Below are positions 10,191-23,300 of a stretch of 47,300 nt of DNA, one piece after another. A program made the translations under genes and the position numbers. Below the pieces are notes generated by a model, which worked only from the letters and a program-made list of their open reading frames with translations, was not told the origin of the DNA and ran no database searches. Position 1 is the first letter of the stretch. The number at the start of each line of letters is the position of its first letter. This DNA comes from Tieghemiomyces parasiticus (Eukaryota; Kickxellomycota; Dimargaritomycetes; Dimargaritales; Dimargaritaceae), in the NCBI GenBank assembly GCA_027575765.1, contig JANBPT010000292.1, forward strand, positions 1 through 47,300, written 5' to 3'.

Positions 10191-12600
10191 GCCTTCCTTT
10201 GGATGAGGCCCAGGGCCGGACTGCTTGCCCGCAGGGTGAAAGGCCGGCACGGAAACTAAAGACGGAGTCTAGACCAAGTCAAACGTGGCTCTGCTCACCA
10301 AGCCTTATCTACCCTTCCGACCGGCATAGCGTTCGGTGCCGGGCCCAAACTTGCCAACACTGCAGTTGGGCCCACGTCGGAGAGCTGCGTACCCATGCCC
10401 ACCGCTTGGTATGGAGCGGGGCGCAATTGGCTACCATGGGCCTGCTGTTGGAAAACGGCGGACCCCAGGAAACGGGCTGCCTGCAACCGTAAAGTTCATT
10501 TGCTGGCCACCGTTCTGTCGGTGCGGGGTTTCCAATGGAAGGTTTATTTCCGGTGAGTATATGCTCTGTGTCCAGGCCATCCACCGGTTGCAGGGATCCA
10601 CCTGGCCTTGCATGGACAGCCGCCGGCACATTGGTTTCCACTGTTCCCCTGCAGCATCCTTCCCGCCACTTTATTGATTTGAAGTTAGGAGTGCATTCCG
10701 ATGGTACTTAGCTTGCACCGCTGTACCATGTCTATCCCACCGAAGACGTTGCATCGACCACAAGAAGTACAGCGTCGATGCAGCGACGACAGTGCGTACC
10801 CCCGCGCAACACACCATCGGCCCGATGGCCGTGGCCATGTCCGAGCGAGATCGGTGTTGTGGTGGGCGTTCGCCTGCGGCTCTGGTGGGATATGTGCCGG
10901 AGAGCCGCGGTGGCCGACGTGCTGCCCAAAACACCCGCCCGTAGGGCCAACAGGCTTGGCTTGAGTCACCGGCCCGACATGGGCACAGTCCCTGCGGACC
11001 ATGGGACTGTGTCTGTACACCCGCTTGGGAGTGAATGCGTGGAAGACGTGATGGATGTCGATGCGCGGCGAAATAGCGCCACTGGTCCGCAACAGGGTGG
11101 CCGCGGGGGTGCGGACCCTCAAGTCGCGTCCTGGCCTTGGCTGCCGCAACCGCGCGCGGAGCCGTGGGCCAACGGCTGTGGGGGCCGCATCGGTCCAGGA
11201 TTAGAGGGAATATCTTGCGCAGGGGACCAGGGGGAAACTTCTGGACGTTTGAGCGGAGCAGGAGGGCATTCGACCAGCCGGGGATGGGTCCTCGGCCTGC
11301 CTATGGACGCTCATGCCCCGGGAGGGTCGTTTATCATCGGGCGCATCAGACCCTAGCCCAGGTGGCGCAGGCCCGGAGTGCGTCGTGGGAAACGGAGGCA
11401 GTAAGGCCGGGGGCGTGCTCACTACCCAGAGGGCCCTCAGGCCGACGTTGCCCTGGGTGTATGCTCACTTACATCCGCGCACTTGGCCACGCACACCAGA
11501 TGGCTCTTGGTGCTGGACGCTTAGATAGGCATTGCCTGTCAGTGGCAGTCGGCCGAAGAGGTAGAGCACTAGCCCTCCTGCCTCTGCCCACTACCAGGTG
11601 CCCTCATGGGCCTGCAAATGGGTGCGAGCCGTCCGCTATCACGAGTTGCGTGCCATGTCGCCATACCCGGCTGGCCCTTTCACCTCGGCCGCCCGGAAGC
11701 GCTCCTCTACGCCTATTGTTGCGTGGAGTGGGGGGCACCGGCGAGTCCGTAGCCCCCCGGCCACAGTACGAGCAGCCAGATTCGGCGGCTACTCTTCACC
11801 GCAGCCCACTAAGCGATCGCCAGGCCCTCTGGCGCTCCCACCCTTACCCCGTAGGCCCTGTTGCCCTCTGCCGACAGGCTCAGAATAAAGCCCGCCTTTG
11901 CAGCACAGGTATTGTTTTCAAAAGAGGCTGGCGCGCTACGTCGGCTTTGCTTGCCTGGGTTGCGGCCTCTGTCCAGTCTGGTCCGAACGGTGTAACGACG
12001 GCTGGTCGCCAAAACGTGGCTAAACGGGAACATTTCCTGGTTTTCCATGAGGGGGGACACCACGGCCGCTGGGGTTTTACCCGAGCGCTTCTCTGTACCG
12101 TCCCCTCGATGCGGGGTGTCCCTGGCCGTGTCTTGGGGCGCACAGCAGGATGCCCCGTATAGGGCATGGTATATACCGTAGTTGTTCTACCCGCGACCGC
12201 AGTCTACAAGGCGGCCGTATCCTAACCAAGCAGCGTGAGTCAAGTTGACGACCTTCGTTGGCTATAGCGGTTGAATCCATTGGGGGGCGTGGCCGCCTCC
12301 CACAGGCCGCCGGACCTTGGCCAAACTGGGATCCAGCTCCCTCTCTGCTGGCGCTCGGTAATTCCCATGATAAACACACCGGCCGATCCGTTTCGGGGTG
12401 CCCGTATCTCGGCAATTGCCCAAAAAGGGTTATCATGTCGACCAGGTGTGACCCTTTTCCTTGATGTTGGCCTGTTGGGGGGGTGTATGCGCCCCTCGTC
12501 TCCCCTTTTGGGCACCAGTAAGGTTCAGTCATTTACAGGCCTAGGGGAGGCTCCTCGGTGCTGCTGACGACGCACCCTGCTTCGACCGTCTTGTGGGGTG
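10190..12600. other. GC-rich block with overlapping ORFs on both strands, no recognisable gene
   Basis: Base composition shifts sharply to GC-rich at about 10.19 kb and stays so to about 12.6 kb. Because stops are rare, frames of up to 341 codons (11137-12162, +) and 154 codons (10685-11149, -) overlap on both strands. None has a domain, a sensible amino-acid balance (they are Arg/Pro/Gly/Cys/Trp-heavy) or a dominant frame. I could not find terminal repeats, a reverse transcriptase YxDD motif, a DDE transposase or an integrase zinc finger. It may be an old degenerate element, a non-coding transcript or an isochore-like patch. I do not call a gene. Confidence 0.5.
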
Positions 12601-13019
12601 AACGAGGGAGGGAAGCCTGGCCAAGTCATCCCCTCGAAGGCCTGTGGGCAAAGTGAATTGGCGGTTTTCACTGCAGTTATAAAAGCCGCGCAATCGGCCC
12701 TCACGGCCGCAGGGCACCGATGGTTGACTATCCTCCCCACCCCTTTCTCGCCACACTTCATTTCATTTACACGGCCATTGCACTGCTCTATCCGTCTAAG
12801 GAGCACTGGCCAGCGAATCCCCAAAATCCCCCCTCCCCCTATGCCTACCCTCTAGCCACCCTTGCCCATCAGGGTTTGCAACTGGCAAGTTTACAGCCGC
12901 CGGGGAATCGTCGATTCAGGCCTTCCTCATAAACCTCAGGCCGCAGGCTGGTCACAGCGCCTCCACCCTTCCCCACCAACTTCGACTGGCCGGTCCGGGG
13001 CTGTAGTGTTCCTCCTCCC

Positions 13020-13025
13020 TATAAA
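13020..13025 (+). promoter_or_regulatory. TATA-box candidate of the Zn2Cys6 gene
   Basis: TATAAA in the context CTATAAAGG lies inside a long pyrimidine-rich tract about 315 bp upstream of the proposed ATG at 13338. This would leave a 5' UTR of roughly 280 bases. The call rests on motif and position only. Confidence 0.35.
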
Positions 13026-13337
13026 GGCCCGACGCCCCTCCCCCCTTATCTACATTTCCTATAACGTCCGTCTCTTCGCTTTCGTTACCTTGCTCCGGTT
13101 GTTGCGACTTGGGCTTGCCCCGTTTATCATATTCTACCCGTATCCTGGGGACCACACTAGCCTTGGCCTGTTGTTCTGTCCCTCCTCTGCTCGGCCCCGA
13201 CTTTGACCTCGGGCCGCTTCTTACTATTTGGCCGTCTCGCGCCCCCCAGGCCCAGCTTACCTATCCTCCCCTATCCCCACTTCTACCCCCTAGTCCTATA
13301 CCCCCCCCATACTAGCGGTAGACGATGCGCCGTGAGC

Positions 13338-15847
13338 ATGAAGAGTCGTGCATTTGATCACTTTATTTTTTATTCGCATCCGGACCACCCTGGGCTCAAG
13401 CGCCGCAGCTATGCCTGCGATAACTGTCGTAAGAAGAAGGTGCGCTGCAACGGCGAGCAACCCGCGTGTGACAACTGCACCAAAAAAAACATGGTGTGTG
13501 AGTACCCGAACCGCCGAGCGCGGCCCGACGTGCTCCTGTCGTCCGCCACGGGCCAGGAGCTAGCAGTGAGTGGCCCGGAGTCCCCGACGTGTTGCGTGAA
13601 CGACCAGGATAAAGGACCCGCGGCCGACTCCCACTCCTCCGGCCGGCCATGGTCACCAAACGTCCCTTCTGTCGCTGTCGCCACCACCGTCCCAATTACC
13701 CGGCCCTCCCCTGAGTGCATTGCGGAGCTCCAGCCATCGTCACCCGTGACCGCCCGGTTCCCTGGTGTATCCATTCCTAAGAGCCCTGACAGCGAAGTGT
13801 CCGCCGATAGGCGTCACTCTCCCGCTGAGTCCGCCTCGTCCGACCAGAGTAAGTATCTTTTGGCCATATTTCGCACGTCGGGCAAAGGACGTGAGACCAA
13901 CTGTCACTGCTGCGTGCTAGCAGCTACCCACCGAAAAAAAGGGGCGCGCTCGCCACTTAGATAACAACTTGTTCTCGGCGTGATGTCTAGACTTCAATCG
14001 ACGAGGAGGAGGGCGGAACGGTTGTTGTTAAGCCAACTGCTAAATTCATCCTGTCGTCTTCCTGGCTTTTCTCCACAGGGTGACCGGAAACGAGGACCAC
14101 CATTGACTTCAAATGACGGTGTGGGCTGGTGGCGTGGGTTTGACAGTGGGGCTGTGGGATTAGGCTAGCCGGCCTTTCATTCATTTTTATTTCCCACAGG
14201 TGTCCTACAGCAAGGTTGCACATCGGTCCAGGCCCGAATGTAGCCAGTCACGCTCTGACCGGGGAGCGCGGAGGAAAGAGCCGTTTGTGCAAGCTTGGGC
14301 GTCAGACCCGTTTGGCCCAGCTCCGCCACCGCCAGTGGCATTGTCCACGGCACCCCCTCTCCCCACCGCGTGACCGCCATCTCTCCCGTCGGTCCTTAAT
14401 GATTTCGGCCCCCCATTTGCCTAGCCCGTATCAACTGACCGGCTTTCATTTCCGCTGCCCTGAACCCTCCCGCCCTCCGCTTGCGCTCACCAAACAAAAT
14501 CCGTGCCACGCATTAACCCCCCCCTCCTACACCCCTCCTCAACCCCTTTCCACTTATCCAGTGGCTGAGCTCCAAGAGAGCATGGCCGCCCTGATGGGCC
14601 TTCCCCGTGCCCTGATTATCCGTCCCGAGGTCCAGGTATGGCAGGTGCTGGATTACTTTGAATACTTCCACCCCCAGGTTCCCATGATCCACAAGTGGAC
14701 TTTTATGCAGCGGCTGATGCACAACGGGGTATCGACCGTGCTACTCTACGGCATCTACGCCGTGTCGTCCCGCTTTTCCCGGCGACCCAACGTGGTGATC
14801 CACGACGGGCCCTACGCAGGTCAGCGCTACAGCAAGTTGGTACTGGAGATTGCCGAGCGGGAGCACGAGAACCCCACCCTGGAGCTTCTCCAGGGTACGG
14901 TCCTCGCCAGTATCGCTGCGGGTATCGCCTTGGAGGTAGAGATGGGCGCCCACCTAGGTAGGCTAGCTTACATGATGGTGTACCGGTTGGGCGGTCCAGC
15001 GTATCTACAGTCCATCACGGAGGACTACCTACGCACCATTTCACAGGCAGCGGCCATTGAGCTTGAGTCGTTGAGACGCACCTGCCTCACAGTTATGGGT
15101 GTCTCGCTGTTCGGCGGGATCGTTTACGAGCAGATTAGCCGGGACGTGACGTATCCGTTGGACCTCCTATGGACCAATGATGACAACCAATGGGGTGCCA
15201 TCACGCTGGACCCGCCTTCCTTACTTCTACCCCCGCGTCAGGTCAACTTTCGCTCGTCATCTCACATGGTTGGCAACCGCCTCATGTACAACCTCCACTT
15301 TCTCTACTTGAGCTTTGAGGATATGCAGACCACCGTTGGGGCGGAACAGGCCGCTGCCTACCGCCGGTTCCACGAATATCTGGACCGGATCGACTGCGAC
15401 GACCAGCGCCTGACCACCTGGTTCAACGAGGCCGGCCCCGAGTACGAGGACTGGGAGTGGGCCCGCTCTATCGGTCTGGGCACCATCCGACCCTATAGTC
15501 GCCTACAGGCCAATCACCGGTTGCTTCGCCTCGCCGATGCCCTGCAGCTTCCTGCTGAGGATGTGCAACGCCTGCGTGCTGACCTGGTCAAGGCTGCTAG
15601 CGACTTGTGTGGCGTCATCACCCGCCAACCCGAGTTGTCCGTGGCCTACACGTATACCTGGGTGCCTCACTTTGTCTTTTTGGCCACCCGACTCATCACG
15701 GGCTACGTCAAGGCCGCGGAGGAGCTGTATCCAGGCGCCCTCCAAACCATGGTGTGGCAGCTTGGTATCCTCCAGCAGTACCACCACAAGTACAGGTGCT
15801 ACTGGAATACCGACTTTGCCAAAAACTTTGAGGAGCGTGACGACTAG
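13338..15847 (+). CDS. Zn(II)2Cys6 fungal transcription factor with fungal-specific TF domain, spliced
   Basis: Model: exon 1 is 13338-13848 and exon 2 is 14562-15847, separated by a 713-bp intron (donor GTAAGT at 13849, acceptor TTATCCAG ending at 14561). The phase is consistent: A from exon 1 plus TG makes an ATG codon. The product is 598 aa. The start MKSRAFDHFIFY is preferred because the upstream open frame is Pro-rich UTR-like sequence. The zinc cluster uses Cys27, 30, 37, 44, 47 and 54 (C-x2-C-x6-C-x6-C-x2-C-x6-C) with the basic RKKKVRC segment, and should contact CGG-type half-sites. A Ser/Pro linker (about 60-170) follows. Exon 2 encodes the helical regulatory domain, with a conserved-looking VWQVLDYFEYFHPQVPMIHK stretch where such domains begin. 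The protein is a nuclear DNA-binding regulator; targets are unknown. The intron is long for this window and may hide a small exon (acceptor-like TTTCCCACAG ending at 14199), but no in-phase donor for one was found. Confidence 0.8.
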
Positions 15848-17359
15848 GTTGCTGGATGTCCGGCCTTCGTCTACGCGTCCCCCCCCCTCCTCTTCCTCCC
15901 CTTCACTCCAACTCGCCATTCTCCCAACTGCATCTCATCATCTCATCTAATACGTCTGTAACCTCTTGTTAGGTTTGGGAACATCATTTCTCCAACGTGC
16001 ATATAAATAGATACATACCCTACTCCCATCCGTATCGCGGTCTCGACTCTCTTCAAGCCTGGTTGAAATGACGAGCAGGCGTCCTTTTTGTGGCTTCTAT
16101 CTTACCCGTTTTGTAGCAGCGTCCTTGGGCCTCGGGTGGCGTCGTGTGCAACTAGCCACTTTGGTAGGAACCTCTCACGCGAACCTAGGGATGGCCGGGG
16201 TCCACTGTGCCGTATGTTGTCCCTGGCCATCATTTAAAGAAATGGGGCCATCTCAGAGTTCCTCCTGGGGTTCTCCCGGTCGCCCGACTTGATTTGGATA
16301 CCTACAAGCAGCCGAGTAACACAGCGCTTCTATGGCTGTTCGGTTAGCGGGTCTACTTTGCTCGCGGAAAGGCACATCTCTAGGGTGGTCGTTTCAGATG
16401 CCTACCTGTCTGCTCGGCACCGCTGGCCGCTTGAGACCGGGATTCGATAGAAAGAAGGCAGGGCACCGTAGCCGGTGGCGAAGACCATGCATGATACGAC
16501 TACTCTTCCCCATTCCCAGCTCACCCACCCAACTAACGCTAGCGACCTCAGGGACTCATGGCAGGGCTAAGGGGATCTTCTCGATTACACCTCACCAAGT
16601 GTAGGGCACAGTTTAGTGGGGGAGGGGGAAGGTCAACAAAAATAAAACCTACCCCCTGCAGTTAGCAGTCAGATGATTTCGCGACATCGCGTGTTTATCG
16701 GCCGATGGCAAGCAGTCGGTGAGATCAAACCTGTCTCGGAAACGACCAACTCACTGTGCGATACAACCCCTAAAGGCTTAATGTTCACCGGAATATGCCA
16801 AACCCAACCATTTTGTCCCTGACAGTTCATTTGTTAAGGGTAGATGTCAAACATACTTGAAAAGAAGGGCCCAGATGATTGGGGGAGGGTGGGGAGTGGT
16901 TAAGATGTGTGTACAACAGGGACGCGGGATGAAAGGGGTCAGCCGACCGGAGAAGGGTGGGCCCATTGGCGACGCCCCTTTTAACTCGTTGGTGGCCATG
17001 GACTGTGACCGTTTCCAGACGGGGGGGGGAGTGCTCAAAGTTTAAGTTCCGCTTGTCCTTACACACACCTATACGTCCACATTCCTATTATTTTTTTTGT
17101 TGCACACACACCTTCGATTGGCTCGCCGTAATTGCCGTTCTTCACCTACTCATCACTCACCGCTCCCGGTGAAGGGGTTACTTACCCTACATTCCGCGCC
17201 TACAGAGTCACTTTTGCCAGGGTGGCATCCCCATTAGCCTATTGCCCACGTTACACCGACTTCAGTCGTGGCTGAAATCTAACGACTTGACCTATAACTA
17301 CCTCACTATACCCCCGTACGAAGAAAACCACCACCGCCTCCTCCTACCAAAGACTGACC
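15848..17359. other. Intergenic region between the TF gene and the LRR gene
   Basis: The first 150 bases are pyrimidine-rich and likely the TF gene's 3' UTR. CATATAAATAG occurs at about 16000. Short frames at 16068-16604 have no coding features. The last 300 bases are C/T-rich and lead directly into the ATG at 17360, as expected for promoter and 5' UTR. A CTATAAC element at about 17291 is a weak TATA candidate. No RNA gene was recognised. Confidence 0.45.
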
Positions 17360-20300
17360 ATGTCCGCCAATACCTTCCACTTCTCGGAAGACGACGCCCA
17401 GCTCATCCGGACACTGGTGCGCCATCTCACAGACCAGTTGGATCGCTTACCAGCCACCCTACACTACACGGGCGACGAAGGCCGGTTGAGTACCGACCCA
17501 CCACTAACTTTTGACAAAGTCCCGGGGTTGACCGCTCTACTCGGTCCCGAAGGGGAACGCGGGGCCGCGAGCCGCCAGGCCCCGACAGCGACCTTGTGGC
17601 AGTGGACGACCTGGAAACGGTACTTTCGTGCCGCAGAACCTGCACCGACCTTGGCGTCCTTCGTCGGCTCCACGGGGCCGTCCAATCCAGCCGGTAATTC
17701 GGTATCCTCCAATGCTACGAAGCTAACCGACAGCCCCGCCGACCACACTTTGGCTGATGACGTGGTTCCCTTGGAGGCCGTGACCGGTACAGGTCCCCGG
17801 GATCCAGCGGGACCTAATAACGCCGTGACCCTGGCCCAACTTCCCTATGACGCCTATCGTACCGCGCGTGCCTTCCCGGTTTGCACCTTGCAGCTGGCCC
17901 ATTTGCACACGGTCTTGGCTGCCGCCCAGACCTTTAGACTGCTTGACCTACGAGATACTGACGACGCGAACCGAGCCGGCGTAGACGGTGACGAGCTGTC
18001 CGCCTCGGCTTCCGCCACGGCTGACGAGGACGACCCTAGGGTTCACGACCGGGCCGCCTGCCTCGCGTGTAATCTGCCCGGCGGTACCACCGGGGCCCTC
18101 ACCAACGGGGTCGCATGGTATCGGCTGCTCAACTTACCTGCCCCGGCCATCGGCTCGAGCGGCCGATCGGCCGCCTCCCCCGTCGAGGCTGAACTGCGGT
18201 GGCTACTAACCTTCTTCCACTACGTCCCAGCCCTCCGCCTGGTCAATCTTCCAAACCCTAACGGGGTCTTACCGGTTGCCCCAGGCCCGGTAAGTCTAGC
18301 CCCTTTTGCCCACCTCATCCACCTTGAACTCGCCGCGGTAGCTGTGGACGCCGTGCGGGATTGGCCGCGGCTGGCCCGTCAACTGGAATCCCTACGCATC
18401 GCGCAAGGATTCGACGGCACTCCGGACCGACTTCTCCGTGAGGGAGCTAATCCAGCGGCCCCCGCCGACCCACCTTGGGTTACCTTACGCCACCTAGATC
18501 TAGGCCGCAACGCCGTGACAACCCTGCCGATGACCCTCACCCGGTGGCTCACGGCCTGTGTGCGACTGTCGCTGGCCCATAACCACCTTACCATCGTCCC
18601 GGATACCCTACGTACGCTCGTGGCGCTGCGCAGTCTGGACCTGAGCTACAACCGTCTCACCGTAGCCCGTGACTTGGGGCTTGTCCTGGGCCAGGTGACC
18701 CATCTCAGCCTGCGCGGCAACCAACTGACGGAGCTGCGGGGTCTCGCCAAACTGTGGGCCCTCGAGGAATTGGACGTGCGAGACAATGCCATCGCTGACC
18801 GCGACCCGTTCCTCCAACTGGTCGGCCTTCCGCTCCTAAAGTCGGTGTGGCTGGCCGGAAACCCCTACGTTCGCCACCACCCACACCCCTACGTCCCCGT
18901 CTTCTTCGCCTTCCAGGCCAAGGGCGCAGCTGTACGGCTGGATGGCCGCTTGCCCGACGCCAGCGAGACCAAGCATCTGCGCGCCCTGTTTGACCGTTAC
19001 GACGAGCCCGAGGTGGCGGCATCGTCAGCCACGCATGGGATGCTTTCAGTCAACTCTATCACCGGTCCGGTGGCCCCGCCCGCCTTGGTGTCCCATTCAG
19101 TGGGCCGGAAGGGCAATACCAAGTTGACCGCTGGGGTCACCCCCACTCGCACCGTGCGGCGGTCGGTGTCAGTCAGTCACTCCGGGAGCCCCCCACTGAT
19201 TGCTTCCCTGACGGGTCGCCACAGTCCCTCTGTCCCGCGGGCCTCAACCCTGAACCGGGCTCTCAGCAAAATCAGTCACCACCACCACCACCACCAAGGC
19301 GGCCGCGACCGGGTCCGGTTAGCTGTAATCAGTGATCCGGTCGACGACGAACCAGCATCAGCTCTGTCCCCTGAAATCGGGCGGCCCAGCATCACGCAGG
19401 GAATCGCCATCCCAGGGCCTAATTCAGGGGCCGTCGCGTGCCCACCACCGCCCCGTCGGCTCAACGGATCCGAACCGGCCAGCACCGTAACCTCCGCCGG
19501 GGGATCCCCTGTTGGCACCCTCCCAGAACGACGGTCCGTCCTTCGCGCCCTGGAAGTCAACCGGCTCAGCGGGGCCCCGGGGTCGCTCTGGTCACCCCCA
19601 CCGTCCCTCCAACCGGACACCGCGTCCCCGGGTCGCCTTGTCCGATCTCGTACCGCCTCCGCCATGACAGCCGGCCGCCCGTTCAGCTCCGTATTCGAGC
19701 AAGAGAGTGCCCAGATGCCCCTCAACTCGCCAAGTTTCGAATTGACCCGCCCGTCCCATCGGCCGGGTTCCCCGACGGGGTCCTGCCGGTCGTCCGCCCT
19801 TAGCAGCCTTCGCCCCGGTACCGAAAAGTACCGCCAGCGGATTGAGACGATGCGCGAGCAGGCCGGGTCAACATGGCTTAAGGTGTTCCGTGAGATGCAG
19901 ACTGCAGACCCCAAGCGCGCCGCGTCATCCGGGATGTTTTCAGAAGGAGTTACCGCTGCCGGTCATGATGACCCCACCGCGTCAGCCGACGAAGGTTCCG
20001 ATATCGAAACGACTCCGACCCTGCCCGACTTTCTGTTCCCTACCCCACCCCTGATCCCTCCGTCGTCGCCACCACCACCATCCCCATCTCTACAACGCCG
20101 GGGGTCTGATCCGGACCAACCTCCTCTCTTACCCCCGCGTGCCACGTCGCCTGCTACAAATCGTCCGATACCGATGAGAAATGAACCGCGTACCCCGCGT
20201 ATTAGCCCCTCCACCACAAACTCACCCAAGGTAGGCGAGCCGAAGGACCCTTCGGAGGCACCCGATTCGCCACCCCCCACCCTCTACTCGCCAGGTTCCG

Positions 20301-23300
20301 TGTTGCTAGGCGCAACGGTCGTGGCCTATGACTTGGTGCCTGCGCATGGTAAATTTCGACGTCGCCAACCTGATCCGGCTCGGGGCGGCGCTTTGGCGTT
20401 CACCCCTATGACCGAGGTAGCCGACGCCGTACCCGATGCTGAACTGCTGGAGCTCGATGTCGAGCACCCGCAGCACCCATCGGTCGTAGCCCGTCATCCG
20501 CTCAGTTCTCTTATCACCGCCATGGTTTCGGACGAATCGGCGACGGACTTGACCCTGTATCTCGACTTCAAAACGGCCTCGTTCGACGTTCCGTACCGGC
20601 TGGAACTACGTCTGCACGTAACCACCGGCCCTTCGGACGAATCCGACCGAGTCCCGCCAACCGCACTGGGCCAGGCCCGGGCCCGCCGCCGAGTCACCCC
20701 CGCCAAACTGGCTCAGCTAACGGGTACCGTCCGGACATGGCAAACTGCCAACTGGCGGGCCGGCCGGCCCCGCGAGGTTTGCAAGCAGGCCCGTTGCCTA
20801 CGTTGCGCCTGGGCTGGTAGCATTGAGCCTCCGGCCAGCTTGGTTCCACCCGACCCGCTGACCCTGAGTCCAGCCGTATGGGTGGCCAACACGATCGTCA
20901 CTGGGCCACCCGCCGTGACTGACGACGGACCGCCGCCCGAACCGGCATGTCCGCAGTGCCACAGCACGTACCTTGTTGAATTTTACGGCGGTGCGGACGA
21001 CACCGCCGCCGCGGCGACGGAGACGATGGCGACTTTGGCGGTTGCTAAGGCGACCGTACCTACCGACGGATCGGGTACGGACTGGGCTAGCCCTCTGATT
21101 GCTTGGGCTTCGCCGTTATCGAATCTGACCACGGCAACCGCCCATGCGGTCGGGGAAATCCCTCACCTCGCCATGTCGACCGTGGGGGCTCTCACCCACC
21201 CGTTCGGGATGGCCCGGTCCCACGGCTCGGGCGGCCCTGACCATCCGGCGGTTTCAGCTGCCATACAGGCCCCTAGCTCCCAGGCCTCGCCACCAGCCTT
21301 TACGGCCCCTGAAAACGACCCGAGTACCGACAAGGACACCGGCCTACCGCCGTGGGCCTCCGCCTTGCCCCACACCTTGGTCCACGGAGGCAGCGGAGGG
21401 CGTACGGAGGCTCCGCTACGCCTGCCGTTCCAGACCGCCACGAACGCGACGCGTCTGTTTTTGAGCCTGGACGTGTTTTCCGACGCATCTGAGCGCCTCC
21501 TGATGTGGATTCCCGCCGCCTACGTCCGCCAACTACCGCCGTTCTTTACGGCAGAGGTCCCGTCCGCCCCGGGAACCGCTTCCGTTACTAATACGGGGAC
21601 CGCCCCTTCACGGTGGAGCCTGCTACCGGTTTCGTGGTCATCCCCACCGGCCGCGCCCTATCCGACTACCAAGGACGCCGCCGCCACCACCGCGTCATCG
21701 GACGACCCGGCGTGGCCGGCCCACGCACCTAAGGTTGGCGCTGCCGAACGACCGGCCTTTTTGGCCTTGAGTAACCAGCGCATCTACCTCTTCACCTTCG
21801 CACCCGCCTTCTACCGCCGCACGGGAGAGGCCCTCCGCTCGACACCTGGGAATGTGACGGCCCACCTCCGCACCCTTTGGGCCCGGTGGGATCACCAGCC
21901 GGGGCAGTACCTCCAACCCGCCTACGCGATCGATTTTGCCACCATCCAGCGGGTGGACGTCAAGCCCCATCGTCAGGCCCTGACGTTCCATTTTGCCCTC
22001 CCCGGCAATGCCCAACAGGCCGCGGCGGGAACCGCCACGGCCTCGTCTGGGGACGGGTTAGCCGCCCACCATCACTCAGCGACGGGCTCTGCGTCTACCA
22101 CCGCCCAGGCTTCCCAGGCTGCCTCCACCCCTGCCACCCATACGAAGGGCCAACGTCCCCCGCCCTCGATCGATCCCGCTCAGGGCCCTCAGGCGGAGGT
22201 CGATGGGACGGTGGCCGGTTCAGCCGCATCGGTGACCGTTCTGATCCGCGACCGCTTGGCTTGTTCCGATTTTCTCAACGCCTTCGTGGTGCAGTGCTAC
22301 GAGGCCGATGTACACGTCGTGGACCGTCGGGTGCGGGCTGTTAACCACGATATCGAGTGGGCCATTCATAACCTCCGCGATACCGTGTTTTTACGACCAG
22401 GCCTGTGCATTCCCAACGCGGAGGAGGGTGAGGGTGGAAAAGACCGGGAGCTAGCGAAACCGGGTAACCCATACCTCACCATGGACGACCGTGCCCGCCT
22501 GACGCAGGCCCTACGGGCGGCTGGTACCCACTCCTGGGTCGACCCGGCCAGCGGTGACGACGTGGTAGTTGATAAGGTAACCTTCGAGTTCCTCAAACTG
22601 TATTACCTAGTGGGCTGGCTACGTGGGCCCACCCGGCGACCCATGGACCAGGACGGCGCGGCACCACGCCTGGTGACCTGCGCCTGTGTGGTCACGCCCG
22701 GTTTCATGTACCTGGTGGGTGACCGCCACGACGTGTGGCCGCCGGCCATCCCGGCCCTCACCGATCTTTACCAGGACAAGTTGGCGCAACAGCAGGTGGC
22801 CAAGATGAAGGACGAAGCGCCCATCGCCGCTGAGGCGGAGGCCGAGGCTAATGATGCGGTGGGGTCGAACCAAGCAGTGACACCACCGGACGCGTCGCAG
22901 TTTACCTATACCACCACCCGGGCCAAACGCGCCGTGCGTACGGAACTACTGGCCCACCGTGTCCCGCAGTACCACCCGTACTACGCGGCGCTGCCGGTAG
23001 CGGCCCTGCGTCGTGTCACGTTCGGACGGTGCTGTATCGCTCCGGGGGTCGCGGCCGGGTCGGACGCCTACCTAGCCTGGCTGGAGTGCGAGGGCACGGG
23101 CATGTGGGACCCCTGGGCCACGGCTCCTCCGCTTGACGGGGTTACGGCCAGCGGGTGGACCCATTGGGTAACCCTCACCTTTGACCACGGCAAGCCGGAA
23201 ACCGGTGCGGAAACGGTGGAGGGAGAGGCGCACCCAGACGACAGGGCCATTGCAACCGATACGGGAGACGGACGCCGGGGTGACCAGGCGACAGTGGCAG

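Noticed and set aside
11137..12162. 341-codon plus-strand open frame
   Set aside because: Arg/Pro/Gly-rich with scattered Cys and Trp, no domain, overlaps equally long frames on the other strand in a GC-rich patch; a by-product of rare stop codons.
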